From contig MGQT01000086.1 of NCBI GenBank assembly GCA_001797935.1, forward strand, positions 1-11,458: 11,458 nucleotides of DNA. Direction: 5' to 3'. The position numbers and the translations under genes are program-made. The notes beneath the pieces were generated by a model. It was given only the letters and a program-made list of their open reading frames with translations, ran no database searches and was not told the DNA's origin. Shown here in pieces: positions 1-5,369 of this stretch. Source of the stretch: Deltaproteobacteria bacterium RBG_16_54_18. GTDB taxonomy: Bacteria > Desulfobacterota > B13-G15 > RBG-16-54-18. How positions within the stretch are numbered: position 1 is the stretch's first letter; each line of letters starts with the position of its first letter.

Positions 1-320
1 CATAGGTTCTACTTATAAAACCAAGGTTTTAAACATTAGGCATAGAGATATCACGCGTGGGAGGTCGTGTCAAGCAAAAAGATGGAAAACGTCACATAAC
101 TTGATCCCGGCCATGTTCTGTCCTCTTGCTATTCGTGCCTGCCGATCCACACATGGACTTGATTTTACAGACCTAATTGTTACATTAAATGAGCATTATA
201 TTTCTTGCGGTGTGCCAAGGGCTGTAAGTGATCTGCAGCGTGGGCACGGCTTTGTTGACCCCGACGGGGTTGGCTATGCGCCGCAGGAAGCGGGAGATAA
301 AAATGGAGGGAGCAACCGCG
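1..320. other. Non-coding region upstream of the radical SAM gene
   Basis: I see no gene supported here. Short open frames exist on both strands, but they lack ribosome binding sites and recognisable protein composition. The first 200 bases are AT-rich and contain a weak sigma-70-like pair, TTGATT at 159-164 and TACATT at 181-186 with a 16-base spacer, which could drive the gene starting near 303/321. A short imperfect palindrome, AAAACCAAGGTTTT, lies at 17-30. Nothing identifies the gene to the left of the window. Confidence 0.5.
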
Positions 321-1379
321 ATGTTTGAGCAAGGAGTAATCAGGCCCCCGAGCGAGGCGTCGAGCCTGTTGGTGCGGGTGACGAGAAATTGTCCGTGGAA
401 TCGCTGTCTGTTTTGTCCTGCATACAAGGGGACGACCTTTTCCAAACGCAGCGTCGAGGAGGTTATTCAAGATATCGATGCCATGGCCGAGGCCTATCAG
501 CCGCATAGCAGTCAGATTACCTCGGCATTCTTGCAGGATGCCGACAATCTCCTCCTCCCGACGGAGGATCTGGTGGCGATTATCCGGCATATCAAAAAGC
601 GGTTTCCCAACATTACCAATATCACGACCTATGCCCGCGCCAAGAGTCTGAAACGGAAGAGCGCTGATGAGTATAAGACGCTCAAGGAGGCCGGCTTGAC
701 GCGGATCCACACGGGTTTGGAAAGCGGCTCGGCAGCGGTCCTGCAGCTGATGCACAAGGGATCAACCCCCGAGGAGCTGATCGCTGCCGGGCAACGGGTC
801 AAGGAAAGTGGAGTTTCCCTTTCCGAGTACATCATGCCGGGTCTCGGCGGCAGGCAGCTTAGCGCTGAACACGCCGTTGAGACCGCCCGCGTGCTCAATG
901 CCATCAGACCGGATCACATCCGGGTGCGCACCTTCGCCTTACACCCGCAGTCGCCCATCAACAAGCTGGTCGCGGAGGGGCAGTTTGTCCCCATGAGCGA
1001 TGACGAAATCGTGGCGGAGATCAGGCTGCTCGTGGAACATCTTGATGAGATGCACAGCCATTTTCACTGCGGTGATTTCAGCCTTAATCTCCTGATGCAG
1101 GTCGATGGGTATCTTGATACCGACAAGCCCGCCATGCTGCGCGAGTTGGACGCCTTTCTCTCGTTAAGCAAGGAACAACAGCGGGCCTATATCCTCTTGC
1201 AACGATCCAATCCAGCATTGCAGTATTCAATTGATGTAGTCAAGGATCCGAAAGTGATGGAGCAATTACTGCCGGAGATTACCAGACTGGACGCGCGCGG
1301 TGACGATGGATTTAATGCCTACATTCAGCACCTGAAGAGCTACCAACTTCCCCAACCCCAGACAGAAAACTGGCAATAA
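321..1379 (+). CDS. Radical SAM protein of unknown substrate
   Basis: The protein (352 aa from this start) is a radical SAM enzyme, which binds a [4Fe-4S] cluster and S-adenosylmethionine to make a 5'-deoxyadenosyl radical. The cluster motif is visible as CPWNRCLFC, a CX4CX2C spacing with cysteines at residues 24, 29 and 32, preceded by the IRPPSEASSLL block seen in stand-alone COG1032/Elp3-like members. Further barrel signatures follow: HTGLESGSAAVLQLMHKG, which resembles the glycine-rich SAM-contacting region, then EYIMPGLGG. No N-terminal B12-binding domain and no extra C-terminal cluster domain are apparent, so the substrate cannot be named. I chose ATG 321 because GGAGGGAG at 305-312 sits 8 bases upstream. 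ATG 303, with GGGAG at 292-296, is a good alternative (358 aa). GTG 228 would extend the frame but has no clear ribosome binding site. It appears monocistronic, with a weak terminator following. Confidence 0.88.
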   Translation: MFEQGVIRPPSEASSLLVRVTRNCPWNRCLFCPAYKGTTFSKRSVEEVIQDIDAMAEAYQPHSSQITSAFLQDADNLLLPTEDLVAIIRHIKKRFPNITNITTYARAKSLKRKSADEYKTLKEAGLTRIHTGLESGSAAVLQLMHKGSTPEELIAAGQRVKESGVSLSEYIMPGLGGRQLSAEHAVETARVLNAIRPDHIRVRTFALHPQSPINKLVAEGQFVPMSDDEIVAEIRLLVEHLDEMHSHFHCGDFSLNLLMQVDGYLDTDKPAMLRELDAFLSLSKEQQRAYILLQRSNPALQYSIDVVKDPKVMEQLLPEITRLDARGDDGFNAYIQHLKSYQLPQPQTENWQ

Positions 1380-1452
1380 GGCCATCCCAGTCATACGCAA
1401 GGGTAATCGCTGCAGTGATCACCTGTTGCACCCTTTCCGCGTGCGCACGGTG

Positions 1453-1474
1453 AGGGGAGAGCCCCTATTCTTTT
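1453..1474 (+). terminator. Candidate weak intrinsic terminator
   Basis: AGGGG (1453-1457) and CCCCT (1462-1466) form a five-base-pair GC-rich stem around the loop AGAG, followed by ATTCTTTT. It lies about 75 bases after the radical SAM stop codon. The stem is short and the T-run is interrupted, so termination may be inefficient. Confidence 0.4.
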
Positions 1475-1550
1475 CTCACATATCCTTAACATTGTGCGGC
1501 AGCCACACTCGGCAGGCATGAAGTGGAGCAGATGGCGCGGAATGATCAGG

Positions 1551-1650
1551 TGCAGAATTTCAAAATTTAAGGGGGAAGACCAACACAGGAGGGAATTCTG
1601 CAGAATTTCAAAATTTAAGGGGGAAAACCCGGCGCAGGGGGGGGGAATTC
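1551..1650. repeat. Two-copy tandem repeat, 48 and 52 bp
   Basis: Unit 1 is 1551-1598 and unit 2 is 1599-1650. Each begins with the same 27 bases (1551-1577 and 1599-1625), whose core is CAGAATTTCAAAATTTAAGG, and each ends in GGGAATTC. The middles differ, and unit 2 carries a nine-base G run. The first bases of a third unit (TG) follow directly at 1651. The 27-base identity is exact, so this is a real duplication. Function is unknown. Confidence 0.8.
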
Positions 1651-1672
1651 TGGGGGTACCCCTACGACCGCA

Positions 1673-1692
1673 CCGCCGGCTTACACCGGCGG
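1673..1692. repeat. GC-rich inverted repeat (hairpin)
   Basis: CCGCCGG (1673-1679) and CCGGCGG (1686-1692) form a perfect 7-bp stem with the 6-base loop CTTACA. No T-run follows on either strand, so it does not look like an intrinsic terminator. It lies beyond the 3' end of the minus-strand YvlD-like gene and may belong to the neighbouring repeat region. Confidence 0.55.
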
Positions 1693-1748
1693 GGAGTTTA
1701 AGGCTCGGTTTTCCCCGACCATTAATATAATAACCTGGTGTGGGAGTT

Positions 1749-2201
1749 TCAATGCCTTAACCCGGGTGGAAGGTTGTAGCCTTGACTTTTTCCCCCTTGC
1801 CGGGACCTCGGTATATCAATGACACGGTCATCGTCAAGAGGATGGGGCGTTTTTCTTCGCCGTGGTTGCAGAAACCTGGTCAATAGCCAGCTCACGATGC
1901 TGATCAAAACTGCGCCGAGGAGGGCGCCCCAAAAGCCATTGACGTGAAATCCCCGTACGACTGCCGAGACCAGCCAAAGAAGTAATCCATTGATGATCAG
2001 GAGAAAGAGGCCAAAGGTGACAACGGTAAGCGGGAGGGTGAGCAAGACGACGACAGGCCGTATAAAGGTGTTGACGATCCCCAAACAAAAGGCTGCGACC
2101 AAGGCCGCCATGATACTTTCCACCATGATCACATTCGGAAGGAGATAGGCGATGATAAGGATCGCCACCATGGTGATCAGCAAACGGATGATGAAATACA
2201 T
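1749..2201 (-). CDS. YvlD-type membrane protein (phage holin family 4-2 fold, PF04020)
   Basis: This 150-aa membrane protein has four hydrophobic segments at roughly residues 3-21, 29-47, 50-83 (containing a conserved-looking NTFIRPVVVLLTLPLTVVTFG stretch just before and within it) and 91-112. The pattern, especially the RP...LTLPL...TFGLF block and the late LL..FL, matches the family called phage holin family protein, which includes B. subtilis YvlD. The family name is historical: most members are chromosomal and not shown to be holins. Family members are usually about 115-125 aa, and this one adds a basic hydrophilic tail of about 35 residues (RRRKTPHPLDDDR onward). The start is well supported by GGAGGAAGT directly before the ATG. 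It may be co-transcribed with the small membrane-protein gene 128 bases upstream on the same strand. No phage genes are near, so lysis is unlikely. Confidence 0.82.
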   Translation of the reverse strand: MYFIIRLLITMVAILIIAYLLPNVIMVESIMAALVAAFCLGIVNTFIRPVVVLLTLPLTVVTFGLFLLIINGLLLWLVSAVVRGFHVNGFWGALLGAVLISIVSWLLTRFLQPRRRKTPHPLDDDRVIDIPRSRQGGKSQGYNLPPGLRH

Positions 2202-2329
2202 ACTTCCTCCAGCATTATTCTCGTATTACCGTATGAATGTTTTATAGAGAGGTAAGGATGCTTGCAGATTTCCCCGCTGCCGTTATGCTCGCGGAAGAAT
2301 ATGCTACGGTATATGTGGTTATCGGAGAC

Positions 2330-2623
2330 CTAATAGCTTCCCAGATCGCGCTCAAAGGTGAATTCGTACGGCTCGGTCACCAGCGCATGGGCAGTTTTCT
2401 TTGCGCTCCCCGTAACGACGGCACAGGGGTAGGTGGCGAGAAAAATGCTTGTCCCCAGTACCAGGCCCACAAAACCAAGCGGACGGGCAATTACTAGATC
2501 AAAGACGATCTCCGTTCCCCCTGGTTGGTCTTCGCCCTGACCCCACACCAGCGCCGGTGCGAGGAGAAGACTGGCGAGGACAATAGCGATGATCCTTCTC
2601 ATGTGACTCTTGCGCACGTTCAT
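2330..2623 (-). CDS. Small exported or membrane protein, uncharacterised
   Basis: This 97-aa protein starts MNVRKSHMRRI, followed by a hydrophobic stretch (residues 11-27) and a small-residue region ending VWGQ, which resembles a signal peptide cleaved near residue 28. A second hydrophobic segment covers about 43-66 and begins with the RPLGFVGLVLGT motif. The C-terminus (ALVTEPYEFTFERDLG) ends in a partial echo of the RPLG motif. I associate this RPLG...P..FTF.R.LG layout with small hypothetical proteins of proteobacteria, but know no function. The start is fixed by AGGAGG four bases before the ATG on the minus strand. A longer frame to 2656 exists, but its upstream ATG has no comparable ribosome binding site. 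A TTGACA-containing promoter candidate lies 58-86 bases upstream. The YvlD-like gene follows on the same strand and may share the transcript. Confidence 0.75.
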   Translation of the reverse strand: MNVRKSHMRRIIAIVLASLLLAPALVWGQGEDQPGGTEIVFDLVIARPLGFVGLVLGTSIFLATYPCAVVTGSAKKTAHALVTEPYEFTFERDLGSY

Positions 2624-2680
2624 AATACCTCCTGCTCTTCTCTCGTTCATGGTCAAGATTTTTTATTATTTTGATGCCAT

Positions 2681-2709
2681 ATTTTCCCATTAAAAAGGTT
2701 AGTTGTCAA
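2681..2709 (-). promoter_or_regulatory. Candidate sigma-70 promoter for the minus-strand membrane genes
   Basis: Reading the minus strand, a perfect TTGACA (2709-2704) is followed after 17 bases by GAAAAT (2686-2681), which matches four of six positions of TATAAT. The region is AT-rich and lies between divergent genes, about 58 bases upstream of the small membrane-protein start. Confidence 0.45.
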
Positions 2710-2713
2710 TAAT
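2684..2713 (+). promoter_or_regulatory. Candidate promoter for the double-CxxC gene
   Basis: TTCCCA (2684-2689) and AATAAT (2708-2713), spaced by 18 bases, give a weak -35 and a good -10 pointing right. It overlaps the divergent candidate on the other strand, so the two could compete. Chance matches are easy in such AT-rich sequence. Confidence 0.25.
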
Positions 2714-2812
2714 ATTTTTTACATCGGTATGCAATGCAGCTCCCCGATTATTAATTGGTTTGGCCTTATAGTCGTCTTGACGAAGATGCGGTTCGGCATT
2801 ATGTTGTCATGC

Positions 2813-3013
2813 ATGACACGAGAAGAGTTCAAGAACTTTGAGGCCACCACTCTCTTCTGCGCGCGCTGCAAGATGGCGACCCCCGTTCGTAAGCGGTTAC
2901 TCCTGATCCTCCCGGAGGGTGAAAAGTATGAATACTTGTGCAGCCGTTGCGGCTCCTCGGTAGGGGATAAGCTTGAAAAAGGGGAACAGAAGGTCAACCT
3001 CATCATCCATTGA
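2813..3013 (+). CDS. Small double-CxxC (zinc-ribbon-like) protein
   Basis: The 66-aa product contains two CxxC pairs, CARC (residues 16-19) and CSRC (43-46), separated by a basic and hydrophobic stretch (VRKRLLLILPEGEKYEYL). This is the layout of a small zinc ribbon, with the four cysteines as likely metal ligands. It resembles small conserved cytoplasmic proteins of Deltaproteobacteria that begin EFKNFEATTLFC. Function is unknown. The start is uncertain: ATG 2813 gives the compact family-like N-terminus MTREEFKNFE, but no ribosome binding site is obvious before it. In-frame ATGs at 2786 and 2801 are alternatives, and an ATG at 2729 would add a stretch unlike the rest. It lies directly upstream of the rimP-nusA operon on the same strand, separated from it by a strong terminator-like hairpin. 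A role in translation or transcription is possible from context only. Confidence 0.7.
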   Translation: MTREEFKNFEATTLFCARCKMATPVRKRLLLILPEGEKYEYLCSRCGSSVGDKLEKGEQKVNLIIH

Positions 3014-3015
3014 GC

Positions 3016-3082
3016 GATAAAAAATCCTTGCTTTTTTACCGCGTCTGTGTTAAAAATATTGATAACAAATCCTGCTTTTTTT
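3016..3082. repeat. Imperfect direct repeat in the rimP leader
   Basis: GATAAAAAATCCTTGCTTTT begins the first copy (3016-3037) and GATAACAAATCCTGCTTTTT begins the second (3061-3082). The copies are offset by 45 bases and differ by one substitution and one shifted T. They flank the candidate promoter. They may be a short duplication or paired binding sites. Confidence 0.5.
3028..3056 (+). promoter_or_regulatory. Candidate promoter for the rimP-nusA-infB operon
   Basis: TTGCTT (3028-3033) and TAAAAA (3051-3056) are separated by exactly 17 bases in an AT-rich intergenic stretch. Initiation near 3063 would give a leader of about 65 bases containing the terminator hairpin at 3085-3112. The -35 match is weak, so this is tentative. 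Confidence 0.35.
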
Positions 3083-3084
3083 CG

Positions 3085-3112
3085 AAAGGCGGGTATAAAA
3101 ACCCGCTTTTTT
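3085..3112 (+). terminator. Strong intrinsic terminator in the rimP leader
   Basis: GCGGGT (3089-3094) and ACCCGC (3101-3106) form a perfect stem with the loop ATAAAA, extended by AAAG pairing with the start of the T-run, and followed by six T (3107-3112). It is a textbook Rho-independent terminator on the + strand. It ends 16 bases before the rimP ATG, leaving no room for a separate promoter after it. It could end the small upstream gene or act as an attenuator for the operon. Confidence 0.85.
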
Positions 3113-3128
3113 GTTAGGGGCCACGGTT

Positions 3129-3602
3129 ATGAACACGAGGGCCATCGTACAGAAGGCCGAGGAAATCCTCGCCCCCCTTCTGGCGGATGAAGGCTTGTCG
3201 CTGGTGGACATCGAATACAAGTTTGAGCGTGGGGGGTGGGTCCTCAGGGTCTTACTCGATCGGAAGGGGGGGATAACCCTCGATGAGTGTGCCCGGGTGA
3301 ATAGAGAGTTCGGACAGTTACTTGATGTGGGCAATATCATACCGGCTGCGTACCGTCTCGAGGTCTCGTCTCCCGGCTTGGACAGGCCCTTAAAGAATGA
3401 GGCGGATTTTATCCTCTATACTGGCAGGCAGGTGCACATTAAGACTACTGATCCCGTATCAGGGAGACGCAACTTCAGAGGCTCGCTGCTCGGTTGTGCC
3501 GAGGGCAAGATCATGGTTAAGGTGGAGGGAAGCGACGTCTTTTCCATTCCCCTCGCCGCTATCCGTAAGGCGAACCTTGAAGTCGAGGTAAATCGTTTGT
3601 GA
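3129..3602 (+). CDS. rimP: Ribosome maturation factor RimP
   Basis: RimP is a cytoplasmic assembly factor for the 30S ribosomal subunit. The 157-aa product is close to the E. coli length of about 150. It shows the typical N-terminal alpha/beta domain (LLADEGLSLVDIEYK, then WVLRVLLDRKGGITLDEC), the family hallmark VSSPGLDRPL at residues 79-88, and a C-terminal SH3-like beta domain with FRGSLLG and SIPLAAIRKANLEVE. I chose ATG 3129, which has AGGGG at 3116-3120 eight bases upstream. An in-frame TTG at 3111 lies inside the terminator T-run and is unlikely. It is the first gene of the operon and ends 10 bases before nusA, the conserved rimP-nusA arrangement. Its leader carries an intrinsic terminator that transcription must pass. 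Confidence 0.96.
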   Translation: MNTRAIVQKAEEILAPLLADEGLSLVDIEYKFERGGWVLRVLLDRKGGITLDECARVNREFGQLLDVGNIIPAAYRLEVSSPGLDRPLKNEADFILYTGRQVHIKTTDPVSGRRNFRGSLLGCAEGKIMVKVEGSDVFSIPLAAIRKANLEVEVNRL

Positions 3603-3612
3603 GGGCACTATC

Positions 3613-5085
3613 ATGAATCAGAACCTTAATTATCTCATTGAACAGGTGGGCAGAGATAAGGGGATCGATAAGCGGGTCATCATCGAGGCCCTGGAAGACG
3701 CCGTGCTGAAGGCCTCAAAGAAGCGCTATGGCCTACAACGGGAAATCGAGTCCCACTACAACGAAGAGCTGGGTGAGGTCGAACTCTTTCAGTTTAAGAC
3801 GGTGGTCGACAAGGTCGTCGAAGATCCCGATTTGGAAATCTCGCTGGAACAGGCACAAGTGATGGACGCCGAGGCGGAAGTTGGTGACAGCTTAGGGATG
3901 AAGCTGAGCGTTGAAGAATTGGGCAGGATCGAGGCCCAAACGGCCAAACAGGTTATCATGCAGCGGGTCAGGGATGCCGAGGGGGAGACCACCTATAACG
4001 AGTATAAGGACCGTAAGGGCGCCGTGGTCACCGGCTTTATCCAACGCATCGAGCGGGGTAACATCTACGTGAACCTTGGCCGGGCCGAGGCCATCTTGCC
4101 CAAACGGGAACAGGTCCCCCGCGAGGTCTATAAGCGGAGTGATCGCATCAAAGTCTATATCCTGGACGTCCAGCGGACCCCCGTCGGCTGTCAGATCTAT
4201 CTCTCCCGAACCCACCCCGGCTTCTTGGCCAAGCTCTTTGAACTCGAGGTCCCGGAAATTTCCGAGGGGATCGTACGGGTGATGAATGTGGCGCGAGAGC
4301 CAGGGGAGCGGTCCAAGATAGCCGTGTACAGCAGCGACTCTGATGTTGATCCGGTGGGGGCATCGGTGGGGATGAAGGGTTCCCGGGTACAGAGCGTGGT
4401 ACAGGAACTACGGGGAGAAAAGATCGATATCATCCCCTACAACGCGGATCCCGCCAAGTTCGTCTGTAATGCCCTGTCTCCGGCCAAGGTGTCGAAGGTC
4501 TATCTCAACGATGAGGAAAAATATATGGAGATCGTTGTCGCCGACGATCAACTTTCTCTGGCCATCGGCAAACGGGGTCAGAACGTGCGCCTGGCGTCGA
4601 AATTGACGGGTTGGAAGATCGACATCAAGAGCGAATCGAAGATGGAGAAGCTCTCGGAAGAGGTAGTCCAACGCCTTTCGACCATACCCGGGATCGGCGA
4701 AATTATTGCCCGCGTCCTCTACGACGAAGGATTTTACTCCATCGAGGATGTAGCCGAGGCGGACGGCGAAGAACTGGGAAGGATTTGCGGCATCGGTGAA
4801 AAGAAGGGGGAAAAGATGGTGGAGGCCGCCCGCTCCCTGATCGGACTTACGAAGGTGTCGGAGGGGGGGAAACAGGAGCGCGTCAAACGCGGAGACGATT
4901 CCGTCGAACGGCTGCCCGGCGTCGGAAAAAAGACCGCGACACTCCTGCAGGAGTCGGGATATGCGAGCGTCCGGGATCTCTTTCAGGCGGATATCGGAAT
5001 CCTTTCCCAGCTTCCCGGTGTTAGCCGCAAAAAGGCGGAGGGGTTGATCCAGACGGCGAAGGACTATATCGATACGGGAGAATGA
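3613..5085 (+). CDS. nusA: Transcription termination/antitermination factor NusA
   Basis: NusA binds RNA polymerase and nascent RNA, modulating pausing, intrinsic termination and antitermination. The 490-aa protein has the full bacterial architecture. The N-terminal polymerase-binding domain covers about residues 1-130, the S1 domain about 135-200 (GAVVTGFIQRIERGNIYVNL), KH1 has its GMKG loop at 253-256 and KH2 its GKRG loop at 319-322. Two C-terminal helix-hairpin-helix repeats follow, with hairpins IPGIG (358-362), ICGIG (391-395), LPGVG (434-438) and LPGVS (467-471). This two-repeat C-terminus is like the E. coli acidic repeats, and the length is close to E. coli's 495. GAGGG lies seven bases before the ATG. 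The stop codon overlaps the rnpM start (ATGA). In E. coli NusA regulates its own operon, and the leader terminator upstream of rimP would be a natural target here, though this is inference. Confidence 0.98.
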   Translation: MNQNLNYLIEQVGRDKGIDKRVIIEALEDAVLKASKKRYGLQREIESHYNEELGEVELFQFKTVVDKVVEDPDLEISLEQAQVMDAEAEVGDSLGMKLSVEELGRIEAQTAKQVIMQRVRDAEGETTYNEYKDRKGAVVTGFIQRIERGNIYVNLGRAEAILPKREQVPREVYKRSDRIKVYILDVQRTPVGCQIYLSRTHPGFLAKLFELEVPEISEGIVRVMNVAREPGERSKIAVYSSDSDVDPVGASVGMKGSRVQSVVQELRGEKIDIIPYNADPAKFVCNALSPAKVSKVYLNDEEKYMEIVVADDQLSLAIGKRGQNVRLASKLTGWKIDIKSESKMEKLSEEVVQRLSTIPGIGEIIARVLYDEGFYSIEDVAEADGEELGRICGIGEKKGEKMVEAARSLIGLTKVSEGGKQERVKRGDDSVERLPGVGKKTATLLQESGYASVRDLFQADIGILSQLPGVSRKKAEGLIQTAKDYIDTGE

Positions 5086-5369
5086 CGCCAAACCATGTGC
5101 CCATCAGGACCTGTCTCGGGTGCGGTCAGCGGCGGCCGCAGGGAGAGTTGATGAGGATTACGATCAAAGACGGAGTGCCGGTGGCAGATACCCACGTGAG
5201 ATTCCAGGGTAGGGGTGCGTATCTGTGTCCCAGCCGGAACTGTGTTACCCTGTTGCGTAAGAAAAGGGGTAGATTAGCGCATGCGTTGCGTAGCGCACTG
5301 CCCCGCGATGCGGAAGAGGGCTTTTTACGGAGATTGACGCCGGTGACGGGTAACGAGGTAGAGGATTGA
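5082..5369 (+). CDS. rnpM: RNase P modulator RnpM (YlxR, DUF448)
   Basis: This 95-aa protein carries the YlxR/DUF448 signature: PIRTCLGCGQRRPQGELMRI at residues 7-26 and GRGAYLCPSRNC at 43-54. The B. subtilis member has been reported to bind the RNase P RNA and modulate its activity, and was renamed RnpM. Earlier work described YlxR as a nucleic-acid-binding protein. Cysteines at 11, 14, 49 and 54 could form a metal or structural site, but not all family members keep these. The gene sits in its conserved place between nusA and infB, overlapping nusA by four bases (ATGA), while its TGA overlaps the infB ATG. This implies translational coupling on both sides. The basic tail (LRKKRGRLAHALRSALPR) fits RNA binding. 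Confidence 0.93.
   Translation: MTPNHVPIRTCLGCGQRRPQGELMRITIKDGVPVADTHVRFQGRGAYLCPSRNCVTLLRKKRGRLAHALRSALPRDAEEGFLRRLTPVTGNEVED

Larger units (their letters stand above)
1380..1748. other. Intergenic region with repeats and palindromes
   Basis: This 369-base stretch between the convergent radical SAM and YvlD-like genes has no supported gene. It holds a perfect 10-base palindrome CGTGCGCACG (1440-1449), the weak terminator at 1453-1474, a two-copy tandem repeat (1551-1650), a run of nine G (1637-1645), a palindrome GGGGTACCCC (1653-1662) and a GC hairpin (1673-1692). An open frame at 1494-1730 merely translates the repeat and is not treated as a gene. The density of short repeats suggests a remnant of an interspersed element, but no transposase or defined ends are visible. 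Confidence 0.6.

Noticed and set aside
101..755. Small frames on both strands (101-328 + and 180-755 -) near the left edge
   Set aside because: There is no ribosome binding site or recognisable motif, and the minus frame mostly mirrors the radical SAM gene.
1551..1650. Possible CRISPR array
   Set aside because: There are only two repeat copies, intervening segments of unequal length (21 and 25 bases) that partly resemble each other, and no cas genes.
1494..1730. A 78-codon + strand frame containing a doubled RISKFKGE
   Set aside because: The repetition comes directly from the DNA tandem repeat. There is no good ribosome binding site, and the composition is not protein-like.
1749..2201. Prophage lysis module suggested by the holin-family name
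   Set aside because: No endolysin, structural or integrase genes are present, and this family is mostly chromosomal YvlD-like proteins.
2237..2497. An 86-codon + strand frame
   Set aside because: It overlaps the minus-strand small exported protein, which has a strong AGGAGG start signal and a signal-like N-terminus.
4408..5091. A 227-codon open frame antisense to nusA
   Set aside because: It mirrors the KH and helix-hairpin-helix coding region of NusA and shows no domain of its own.
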